DNA of 64,000 nucleotides from Hydrogenophaga palleronii_A (GTDB lineage Bacteria; Pseudomonadota; Gammaproteobacteria; Burkholderiales; Burkholderiaceae_C), in NCBI RefSeq assembly GCF_031457455.1, contig NZ_JAVDWU010000002.1, forward strand, positions 186,001 through 250,000, given 5' to 3'. The notes below the pieces were generated by a model. That model was not told where the DNA came from. It made no database searches and was given only the letters and a program-made list of their open reading frames with translations. The translations under genes were made by a program, and so were the position numbers. Shown here piece by piece: positions 7,871 to 14,839 of this stretch; the first letter of the stretch is position 1; every line of letters begins with the position of its first letter.

Positions 7871-8934
7871 GGACGCTTCCCATGCACGCTCACCGCCGCG
7901 CACATCACGCGGGGCATTTGGTGAGCGCTGTGCTGCGCCGCTGGCTGACCACGCTGCTGTGCCTCGGCGGCTTCGTCGCGCCGACGCACGCAACCGGTCC
8001 GTCACCCGATTGCCAGGCGGTCGATGCTGTGCCCTGGCAGCCGGTGGCGCCGGGCATCTGGGTCTGGCCTGCGACGGAGAATGGTGAGGTATCGCCCGAC
8101 AACGCCGGCCATGTGCTGCCCACCAGCGTGGTGGTGAGCCGTGGCGAAGCACTGGTGATCGACCCCGGCCCGAGCCATCGACACGGCCTGCGCGTGCGCG
8201 CGTCTCTGGCCTGCCGTTTCAAGGCGAAGCCGCGCTGGGTGGTGAACAGCCATGCGCACGCCGATAACGTGCTGGCCAATTCGGCCTTTGCCGATCTGCT
8301 TGAAGCTGGCCAGCTGGAGATCATGGCCAGTGCCGCCACCCGCAGCGCCATGCAGCAACGCTGCGCGGATTGCCTGGTGAGCCTCACCAACCGCGTTGGC
8401 GCAGCGGCGCTGGCAGACACGCAGATCGTGTTGCCCAGTCGCACGCTGTTTGTCGGTGAGCGGCTGCGCGTGGGCACGCTGAGTCTGGTGGTGCAGGCCA
8501 TCGAGCCCGGCCACACCGAAGGTGATCTGGTGCTCTGGAACGCCCGCCACCGAGTGCTGTGGGCCGGCGGCCTGGTGTACGACGGCCGTGTGCCCGAACT
8601 CGCGCAGGGCAGTCTGGACGGCTGGCTCGCGGCGCTGGAGCGGTTGAAGGCACTGCGGCCGCGGCAGGTGCTGGGCACGGTGTGGTCAAGCGCGGCCGCA
8701 GCGGGTGATCCGCCCCCGGCACTGGCGGCGACACAAGGCTACCTGACAGCGCTGAGATCGCGCGTCTTGCTTGCGATGGACGAGGGCCACCAGCCGCAGG
8801 AAACCACCTGGGGCGAGCTACCGGCCTACCGAGACTGGGCCGGCTACGAAGCACGCCACGGCTTCAACCTACAACGCGCCTGGCGCGAGCTGGAACCGGT
8901 ATGGATGGATCAAGGCGCGACACCAACGAAATAA
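7867..8934 (+). CDS. MBL-fold quinoprotein-relay metallohydrolase
   Basis: This 355-residue exported metallo-beta-lactamase fold protein is of the type found with PQQ dehydrogenases. The hydrophobic signal segment LTTLLCLGGFVAPTHA follows a basic N-terminus. The metal motif reads NSHAHADNVLANS (last histidine replaced by Asn), followed by EPGHTEGDLVLWN and WAGGLVYDGRVPEL. It is a paralogue of the partial gene at 1-810, which keeps fewer metal ligands. The first ATG overlaps the preceding stop (ATGA). A second ATG at 7882 has a TGAGGA ribosome site and is also possible. The reaction is unknown. Confidence 0.85.
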   Translation: MRTLPMHAHRRAHHAGHLVSAVLRRWLTTLLCLGGFVAPTHATGPSPDCQAVDAVPWQPVAPGIWVWPATENGEVSPDNAGHVLPTSVVVSRGEALVIDPGPSHRHGLRVRASLACRFKAKPRWVVNSHAHADNVLANSAFADLLEAGQLEIMASAATRSAMQQRCADCLVSLTNRVGAAALADTQIVLPSRTLFVGERLRVGTLSLVVQAIEPGHTEGDLVLWNARHRVLWAGGLVYDGRVPELAQGSLDGWLAALERLKALRPRQVLGTVWSSAAAAGDPPPALAATQGYLTALRSRVLLAMDEGHQPQETTWGELPAYRDWAGYEARHGFNLQRAWRELEPVWMDQGATPTK

Positions 8935-8960
8935 AACTTCCGGCGCGCAATGCCTTCATC

Positions 8961-9037
8961 CAGGGATGCGGTGGAACCGGCTTGCCGGGCCACTCGCATC
9001 GCCCCCTCGGGGGTGACGCCGAAGGCGGCGCGGGGGG
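8961..9037 (-). repeat. 3' stem-loop repeat, copy abutting the sigma-54 activator stop
   Basis: A family A repeat between convergent genes. The outer arms are GATGCG (8965-8970) and CGCATC (8995-9000), enclosing the constant core GGAACCGGC..GCCGGGCC. A CCCCTCGGGGG hairpin and a GCCGAAGGC hairpin follow. The G-run end touches the stop codon of the minus-strand gene. Confidence 0.85.
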
Positions 9038-11206
9038 TTACAAAGTGCCTGGAGGGAGCAAGTCCTTCTTTCGGTAGATGGTGTTCCGCGAAACACCCAG
9101 TGCCTTGGCCGCAGCCGACACATTGCCCTTGTGTAGCCGCAGCATCTGCGCCATCGCGCTCAGGGCCACGTCTTCCAGGCGCGTGCCTTCGGGCACGACG
9201 GGCTCGGGTATCGGGGCTGTGTTGGGCTCGTCCGGCAGTGGCTGGGCCGAGCCAATCGAGCCCATCAGGCGCGGCGGTATCGGGTGGGGCAGACCGTGTT
9301 CCAGCTCTTCCATGAAGTCGTCAGGCATGTGGCTCAGTTCGATCACGCCCTGGCAGCCCACCATGACAACAGCCGTGCGCAAGAGGTTGTGCAACTGTCG
9401 GAAGTTGCCCGGCCAATGGTAGCGCTTGAAGATGTTCATGACCTCGGCCGAGATGCCGACCTGTTCGCCGTTCTCGCACAGGGCCTTGAGGATCTTGCGC
9501 ACGACCAGTTCGAAGTCGGAACGCTCGCGCAGTGCCGGCAGGCGCACTACCAGGCCGTTGAGGCGGTAGTACAGGTCTTCGCGGAAGTCGCCGCGCGCGA
9601 TCATGTCCTTGATGTTCTTGTGCGTGGCGCAGACCACGGCCACGTCCACCTCCACTTCCTTGCCCGCACCCAGCGGGCTGACCCGGCGCTCCTGCAGCAC
9701 GCGCAGCAGCCGCGCCTGCAGGTGCTTGGGCATGTCGCCGATTTCGTCGAGGAACAGCGTGCCGCCATTGGCCTGCAGGATCTTGCCGATGGCACCCTTC
9801 TTGCGCGCGCCCGTGAAGGCGCCTTCTTCGTAGCCGAACAGCTCGGACTCGATCAGCGTCTCGGGAATCGAGGCGCAGTTGACCGACACGAACGGCTGGC
9901 CGCAGCGGTTGGAGTCGCCGTGAATGGCTTGCGCCAGCAGGTCTTTGCCGGTGCCGGTTTCGCCCAGGATCATGACCGGGATGTCCTTGCCCGAGACCAT
10001 GCGCAGCTTGTGAATGACCGACGAAACCTGCGGATCGCCCGTGTCCAGGTACTGCAGCGAAGAGAGTTGGGCCCGTTTGCCGGTGGACCTGGTTGGCAGG
10101 GGCGACGAGGTACTTTGGCCCGCGGTTTCACCAGCGGCAGATGGTTCCTGGTCCGGCGTCGACCGGACTGCCGACCAGGGGTGGGCGGCCGCCTTGACCT
10201 TGACACGACACCACACCGAGACGCCGTTGTGCAGCAGCAGTTGCTTGGGGTTGGGCAGCGTGCCGCTGAAGAGGTCAAACAGCGCCGAGATAGGGATACC
10301 GAACAGCGAAGAAAAGGTGTGGGCCTTGAGCGCTGCAAAGGGCAGGCCGATCTGGAACTGCCCGCTGCGGTTGGCCGAGATGAAGCGCCCCTCCGGCGAG
10401 AACACCGCGATGCCTTCGACCAGCGTGCCCAGGAACTCCGAGCGGGTATGGAAGTGGATGCGGATCGCCTTCGGGAAGATGTCGGCGAACATGTGGTTCT
10501 CGATCATCTGCGCCGACATGCGCACCAGCGCCAGCGTGTGCTGGTGAAAACTGCGGTGGTCGCCGGTGACGTCGAGCGCGCCGATGACCTGGCCATAGGG
10601 ATCGAAGATGGGTGCGGCGGAGCAGGTGAGGAACTTGTTGGCGTTCAGGTAGTGCTGGCTGCCGTGCACCGTGAGCGCTTCTTCTTCGGTGAGCGCGGTG
10701 CCGATGGCGTTGGTGCCCTTGTTCTGCTCTGACCAGTCCATGCCCGGCGTGAGCGCCACGCGCGAGGCCTTTTCCAGGAAGTCGGTGTCACCCAGCGAAT
10801 GAAGCACCATGCCCCGCGCGGAGGTGAGCAGCACCATGCTGTGGGTGTTGACGATCTGGTCGTACAGCGTCTCCATCACGGGAGCCGCGTGCTGGAAGAG
10901 AAAGCGGTTCTCGTCCAGCGCGTCGTTCAGCAACCCGCGCGATGGGCTGGAGAAGTCGGGCTCAGCCTGGGTCGTCAGTCCGTAGGACGCCGAGCGCTGG
11001 TGGGACTGGTCAATCAGGTCTGGGTTCGGGGAGGCGCCAGCTGGCGCAGTCCCGACGCTGCCACCATCGGGGCGCGTGTGGATGCCTGCACTCATGTCGT
11101 CTCCAGGATCGGTCGGAAATCCCCCCCAGTAGTCCATGCCCCATGGTGCATCGCGCGGAGCCAGGAGGGGTGTTGTCTCGTCTGTGTCTTGTTGGTCTTG
11201 GCTCAT
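9038..11206 (-). CDS. sigma-54-dependent activator, AcoR/GAF type
   Basis: This 722-residue enhancer-binding protein has an N-terminal GAF sensor (about 105-240), an AAA+ domain (about 390-625) with Walker A GETGTGKD (415-422), sigma-54 contact loop GAFTGA (462-467) and Walker B GGTLFLDEIG, and a C-terminal Fis-type helix-turn-helix (about 680-715, ending GVSRNTIYRKK). The start at 11206 has a GAAGAG ribosome site; an upstream ATG at 11317 lacks one. It lies between three predicted sigma-54 promoters (1041, 6758, 11453), so it is the natural candidate activator for the dehydrogenase, pqq and pedF. Its GAF ligand may be an alcohol or aldehyde; this is inference. Confidence 0.93.
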   Translation of the reverse strand: MSQDQQDTDETTPLLAPRDAPWGMDYWGGFPTDPGDDMSAGIHTRPDGGSVGTAPAGASPNPDLIDQSHQRSASYGLTTQAEPDFSSPSRGLLNDALDENRFLFQHAAPVMETLYDQIVNTHSMVLLTSARGMVLHSLGDTDFLEKASRVALTPGMDWSEQNKGTNAIGTALTEEEALTVHGSQHYLNANKFLTCSAAPIFDPYGQVIGALDVTGDHRSFHQHTLALVRMSAQMIENHMFADIFPKAIRIHFHTRSEFLGTLVEGIAVFSPEGRFISANRSGQFQIGLPFAALKAHTFSSLFGIPISALFDLFSGTLPNPKQLLLHNGVSVWCRVKVKAAAHPWSAVRSTPDQEPSAAGETAGQSTSSPLPTRSTGKRAQLSSLQYLDTGDPQVSSVIHKLRMVSGKDIPVMILGETGTGKDLLAQAIHGDSNRCGQPFVSVNCASIPETLIESELFGYEEGAFTGARKKGAIGKILQANGGTLFLDEIGDMPKHLQARLLRVLQERRVSPLGAGKEVEVDVAVVCATHKNIKDMIARGDFREDLYYRLNGLVVRLPALRERSDFELVVRKILKALCENGEQVGISAEVMNIFKRYHWPGNFRQLHNLLRTAVVMVGCQGVIELSHMPDDFMEELEHGLPHPIPPRLMGSIGSAQPLPDEPNTAPIPEPVVPEGTRLEDVALSAMAQMLRLHKGNVSAAAKALGVSRNTIYRKKDLLPPGTL

Positions 11207-11241
11207 GTGATTCTCTTCATATCTGTCACATGAATCAACAC

Positions 11242-11253
11242 TGGGTATTCCCG
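11242..11253. promoter_or_regulatory. GGG-N4-CCC palindrome, possible operator (copy 3)
   Basis: The bases TGGG-TATT-CCCG lie about 40 bp upstream of the activator start codon and about 230 bp upstream of the predicted pedF start site. It is the weakest of the four copies. Confidence 0.35.
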
Positions 11254-11452
11254 GTATGAAACATGTTGTACCTGCTGCCACGTTGTGAGACATAGCAAGT
11301 AGTTCGCCAACGGGCATGGCCGCTTGTGGCCCGCCATCGGGCGCGTCTGCATGTCAGTCTGTGACAGTTCGCTGGTCCGATGAGGGGCAACTGCTTCAAT
11401 TTGGAACACTGAAATGCTGCCTTGGCGTGGGTCTCAGGATGTCCGAAGCTGG

Positions 11453-11468
11453 TGGCCCGCATATTGCT
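11453..11468 (+). promoter_or_regulatory. sigma-54 (-24/-12) promoter of pedF
   Basis: TGGCCCG-CATA-TTGCT matches the RpoN consensus at all but one core base, with exact spacing. The predicted start site is near 11479, about 32 bases before the ATG. Confidence 0.75.
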
Positions 11469-11510
11469 GAAAGGAGGGGTGAAGCCATTTGACAACAGGA
11501 GACATCCCCC

Positions 11511-12008
11511 ATGAAAAACCCTCTCTTCAAGAAACCCTCGCGCGCCACGCTGCGTGTGCTGGCCTTGGCAGCCAGTGGCCTCGTCGCCGCCGTCGTCATG
11601 GCGCACGGCGACGTGGTGCCGCAGAGCGTGGACACCCACACCCTGCCACAGCTCGGCGAGAAGTGGCTCGACGCCAATCCCTACAACGAACAGAGCCCGG
11701 CGCGAGGCGAAGCGCTGCGCATCGGCACCTCGGCCTACAACCAGAACTGCGCGCGCTGCCATGGCCTGGAAGCCATTTCCGGTGGTATGTCCCCGGACTT
11801 GCGCAAGTTCGACGGCGACTGCACGGGGCTGGCCGATGCGGCCAAGAAGGCCGCCTGCTTCAGAGAAATGGACGACTTTTTCACTGCCACGGTGCGGCGT
11901 GGCCGCGTGCGGGACGGTCGCGTCTATATGCCGCCGTTTGAAGGCACGCTGACGCAGGAAGCGGTGTGGGCCATCCGCACCTACATCGAGACGCGTCGCG
12001 AACCCTGA
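11511..12008 (+). CDS. pedF: cytochrome c-550 PedF
   Basis: This 165-residue periplasmic cytochrome c matches the PedF family, the electron acceptor of PQQ alcohol dehydrogenases in pseudomonads. It has a signal segment ending near VVMAHG, the haem motif NCARCHGLEAISGG and a methionine ligand candidate in VYMPPFEG. The mature start HGDVVPQSVDTHTLPQLG is typical. It has its own sigma-54 promoter 43 bp upstream and an AGGAGA ribosome site. The periplasmic binding protein at 12057 follows after 48 bp and is probably cotranscribed. Confidence 0.92.
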   Translation: MKNPLFKKPSRATLRVLALAASGLVAAVVMAHGDVVPQSVDTHTLPQLGEKWLDANPYNEQSPARGEALRIGTSAYNQNCARCHGLEAISGGMSPDLRKFDGDCTGLADAAKKAACFREMDDFFTATVRRGRVRDGRVYMPPFEGTLTQEAVWAIRTYIETRREP

Positions 12009-12056
12009 TCGCCGCCCGCCACTCCCGCCCGATACCCACAAGAGAGACAACGCAGC

Positions 12057-12965
12057 ATGCCATTCGATTCAAAAAACTTCGAGGAGCCCTGGGCTGTGAA
12101 TCGCGGGCTGACCCGCCGGCAGATGCTGGCTGTGCTGATGCCTTTGCTCGCAGGACACCACGCGGTGCACGCGCAGACCGAGCTTACCGACCTGGCCCGC
12201 ATCCGTGCCAGCGGCGTGTTGAAGGTGTCGGTGTACAAGGACAACGCGCCGTTCTCGGATGGCGCCGCGGCCGCCATGAAGGGACTGGATGTGGCACTGG
12301 CCGAAGGTCTGGCGCGGCAGTTGAACCTGAAGCTCTCGTTGCTCCCTTTCGATGCCGGTGAAAACATGGGCGACGACCTGCGCAACATGGTCTGGAAAGG
12401 GCACTACCTGGGCTACGGCCCCGCCGACGTGATGCTGCATGTGCCGGCCGACAAGTACCTGGCCCAGAAGAACCCGCAGGTGATGATCTTCGCGCCCTAC
12501 ATGCGGGAGTCGCTGGTGCTGGTGCACGACGTCCGCAAGCTAGCCGACGCTGCAGTGCCCGAAGACCTCAAGGGCGTGCCGCTGACTGCCGAGCGTGGCG
12601 CGGGCGCGGCGAGTGTGCTCATGGGTTACGGCGGCGGGCTTTTGCGCCCGCAGGTCTCGATCCACAACACGGGCACTGAAGCGGTCCAGGCCGCAGTGGA
12701 TGGCAAGGCCGCGGCGGCGTTCGTGACGCGCGCACAAGCCGAGTCGGTGCTGTCACGCAACCCGGACAGCGCCAGCCACTTCCGTATTGCCAAGCTCAAC
12801 TTCAACAACGGCATCGTCGACACTGGCTGGCCGGTGGGCATGGCGATCAAGGCGGGCCACAGGGAGCTGGGTCAGGCACTGGAATCCGCGCTCAAGTCAT
12901 TGCGCGAGAGCGGCGAGCTGCTGAAGATCTTCCAGCAGCAGGGGATGACACTCACCGCGCCGTAG
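12057..12965 (+). CDS. quinoprotein-associated periplasmic binding protein (MxaJ/XoxJ type)
   Basis: This 302-residue solute-binding protein of ABC family 3 fold resembles the MoxJ/XoxJ proteins that accompany PQQ dehydrogenases. XoxJ is thought to help activate or assemble the dehydrogenase rather than import a nutrient. The N-terminus has a twin-arginine-like signal (LTRRQMLAVLMPLLAG). The body starts IRASGVLKVSVYKDNAPFSD, as in the family. No ABC permease or ATPase is nearby, which supports a maturation role. It follows pedF by 48 bp. Confidence 0.83.
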   Translation: MPFDSKNFEEPWAVNRGLTRRQMLAVLMPLLAGHHAVHAQTELTDLARIRASGVLKVSVYKDNAPFSDGAAAAMKGLDVALAEGLARQLNLKLSLLPFDAGENMGDDLRNMVWKGHYLGYGPADVMLHVPADKYLAQKNPQVMIFAPYMRESLVLVHDVRKLADAAVPEDLKGVPLTAERGAGAASVLMGYGGGLLRPQVSIHNTGTEAVQAAVDGKAAAAFVTRAQAESVLSRNPDSASHFRIAKLNFNNGIVDTGWPVGMAIKAGHRELGQALESALKSLRESGELLKIFQQQGMTLTAP

Positions 12966-12974
12966 TGGAGACTT

Positions 12975-12998
12975 CCCTGCGCCGCAAATGGCGCAGGG
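12975..12998. terminator. hairpin between convergent genes
   Basis: A perfect 9-bp stem (CCCTGCGCC / GGCGCAGGG) with a GCAAAT loop lies between the ends of two convergent genes. There is no T-run on either side, so it may act as a 3' stabiliser or a factor-assisted terminator. Confidence 0.5.
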
Positions 12999-13000
12999 GG

Positions 13001-14101
13001 TCACCGTCTAGCGATTTTGCGGTACACCGTGGCCCGGCTGATGCCGAGCACGCGGGCGGCTTCCATGACATTGCCGCGTGCTTCTTCAACCGCGCGGCGG
13101 ATCAGCGCGGTTTCCACGTCTTTCAGCGGCTGCTGTGGGGTGATGGTGCCCGCGCCCCCATGGTTCAGTCGTGCGAGCACCTGCAGTCGCAGGCCCGACC
13201 ACAGGGGCAGTTCAGTGGCCGCGCGTTGGGCGCGTGCGGCATCGAACAGGCTGTCGGGCGGTACGGCGAACACATCGCTGCAATGTGGCCAGGGCAATCC
13301 GGAGGGCAGGGTCAGCATGTCGGCTGCCGTGCGGTTGGCGCCGGTGATCCGGCCATCGGCGTCCACGCACACCAGGCCATCACCTTCTTCTCCAAGCCCG
13401 GCACCTGGCCAGTTGATGCGCAGCAGCAGGCGGTGCGGCTGTGCCAGTGTGAGCGCGTTTTCGATGCTGCGAGCCGACTGGGTGACCAGGTGTTTGAGGG
13501 CAGGGCGTTCCGGCACGTTGATGCCGGTGAGGTCCAGCATGCCCACGCAGCGGCCATCCGGGCCAAACAGGGGAGCGCCGGCGCAGCTGTAAACCGTGGT
13601 GTCGTTGAAGAAGTGTTCGCCCCGGTGCAGCCACACCGGTTGCAACTCGGTCAAGGTGGCGCCGATGGCGGTGGTGCCCACCGCCGCTTCTGAAAGATTC
13701 ACGCCGATGCGGGCGATTGCGCTGGCTTGGGGGTTCTGGTGGTCGATAGGGCCGTTGACGTCGATCACCACGCCCTGGGCATCGGTCAGCACGGCGAAAT
13801 AGCGCGTGTCGGCCATGGCACGGGCCAGGGAGCGGATCACCGGCGCAGCCGCCTGCAAAAGGGGTTGGCTGGCCTCCAGGGCGCGCCGGGCTTCGGCGGC
13901 CGACACGGCGTCAAAGGAAAGTCGCTGCGAGGGCTGGAAACCCCGCGCCAGGCACCGGCGCCAGGACCGATCGATCCAAGGCTCTACCCACTCTGTCGGC
14001 GCTACGGCGCCATCGCTCAGGATGTCCTGACGGGCCTTCTCGATCCGGGAGAGGCGCTCCACCTCCGAGGGCACGGCAGGCATGGTGTGTGAAATCGTCA
14101 T
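13001..14101 (-). CDS. GAF-Fis regulator without an AAA+ domain
   Basis: This 366-residue protein resembles AcoR-type activators at both ends but lacks the central ATPase. It has an N-terminal GAF sensor (about 85-205, with VGTTAIGATLTE and GAPLFGPDGRCVGMLDLTG), a PAS-like middle (DGLVCVDADGRITGANRTA) and a C-terminal Fis helix-turn-helix (ETALIRRAVEEA to GISRATVYRKI). No Walker or GAFTGA motif is present, so it cannot itself open sigma-54 promoters. The start at 14101 has a GAGACAGG ribosome site. It diverges from aorA and is the likely local regulator of the aor operon. Confidence 0.88.
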   Translation of the reverse strand: MTISHTMPAVPSEVERLSRIEKARQDILSDGAVAPTEWVEPWIDRSWRRCLARGFQPSQRLSFDAVSAAEARRALEASQPLLQAAAPVIRSLARAMADTRYFAVLTDAQGVVIDVNGPIDHQNPQASAIARIGVNLSEAAVGTTAIGATLTELQPVWLHRGEHFFNDTTVYSCAGAPLFGPDGRCVGMLDLTGINVPERPALKHLVTQSARSIENALTLAQPHRLLLRINWPGAGLGEEGDGLVCVDADGRITGANRTAADMLTLPSGLPWPHCSDVFAVPPDSLFDAARAQRAATELPLWSGLRLQVLARLNHGGAGTITPQQPLKDVETALIRRAVEEARGNVMEAARVLGISRATVYRKIARR

Positions 14102-14227
14102 GGGCCTGTCTCTTGGTCTTTTCGATCTTGCACCGCCATTCTGGCCCGATGTTCGGGCTTGCGCACGCCCAGTGTTCAAAGGGTCAGTGTTTCATTTTGA
14201 GAATATCCATCTGCACGTATGCCCGAC

Positions 14228-14240
14228 TAGGGATAACCCT
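14228..14240. promoter_or_regulatory. GGG-N4-CCC palindrome, possible operator (copy 4)
   Basis: TAGGG-ATAA-CCCT lies about 100 bp upstream of aorA and 127 bp upstream of the divergent regulator. The minus-strand context TCAGGGTTATCCCTAG matches the pqqA copy closely. I see no good sigma-54 site downstream, so the aor promoter may use another sigma factor. Confidence 0.5.
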
Positions 14241-14336
14241 GAACTCAAAGCCCGGCGGCGCTCCAACAATGCTTATGCACTTTCCCACATAGGCATGGCG
14301 CAGCCAAGGCGCGCCGCTACCCAACAGGAGACACAC

Positions 14337-14813
14337 ATGCAGAAAGTCCTGCACATCAACCCGGACAAATGCACCGGCTGCTTGCAGTGCGAAATGGCCT
14401 GTTCCTTCGAGAACTACGGCACCTACGCCACCTCCAAATCGCGCATCAAGGTGTTCGACTTTCATCACACCGGCAAGAAGGTGCCCTACACCTGCACGCA
14501 GTGCGATGAAGCCTGGTGTCTGCATGCCTGCCCGGTGGAGGCCATCACGGTGGACAAGCTCACCGGCGCCAAGGTGGTCAACGACGCGACCTGCGTGGGG
14601 TGCAAGGTGTGCACCATCGCCTGCCCGTTCGGCACCATCAACTATGTGCAGGAAACCGGCAAGGTGCAGAAGTGCGATCTGTGCGATGGGGAACCCGCCT
14701 GTGTCGAAGCCTGCCCAACGACAGCGATCACCTTCATCGATGCCAACTGGACCGGTATCGACAAGATGAAGCAGTGGGCCGACAAGCTGGGCAACCAGCC
14801 TGCCGCCGCCTGA
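14337..14813 (+). CDS. aorA: AorA, four-cluster ferredoxin subunit of aldehyde oxidoreductase
   Basis: This 158-residue protein has 16 cysteines in four [4Fe-4S] sets: residues 12/15/18/22, 53/56/61/65, 86/89/92/96 and 113/116/122/126. This is the layout of the electron-wire subunit of the three-subunit tungsten aldehyde oxidoreductase of Aromatoleum, where AorA passes electrons between AorB and AorC. The start is the ATG at 14337 with an AGGAG site; the open frame upstream is not conserved. aorB follows after 26 bp. Confidence 0.93.
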   Translation: MQKVLHINPDKCTGCLQCEMACSFENYGTYATSKSRIKVFDFHHTGKKVPYTCTQCDEAWCLHACPVEAITVDKLTGAKVVNDATCVGCKVCTIACPFGTINYVQETGKVQKCDLCDGEPACVEACPTTAITFIDANWTGIDKMKQWADKLGNQPAAA

Positions 14814-14839
14814 ACACCACGCACACAAGGAGAACCGAT

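Larger units (their letters stand above)
11207..11510. other. 304-bp divergent control region, activator / pedF
   Basis: No gene is visible. The stretch carries a GGG-N4-CCC palindrome close to the activator start (11242-11253), an AACATGTT palindrome at 11260-11267 and the pedF sigma-54 promoter (11453-11468). No clear sigma-54 site is seen for the activator gene itself. Confidence 0.6.

Noticed and set aside
9284..10732. 482-residue plus-strand ORF
   Set aside because: Antisense to the sigma-54 activator, whose Walker and GAFTGA motifs are intact.
6701..11267. ATGAAACATGT string at 6701 and at 11256 as a shared activator site
   Set aside because: Only two clear copies, with an inconsistent distance to the promoters and no third copy before the dehydrogenase. 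It is too weak to claim.
14295..14310. possible sigma-54 promoter before aorA (TGGCGCA-GCCA-AGGC)
   Set aside because: It matches at the GG and GC core but misses the TT and other bases, and the start site would fall inside the ribosome site.
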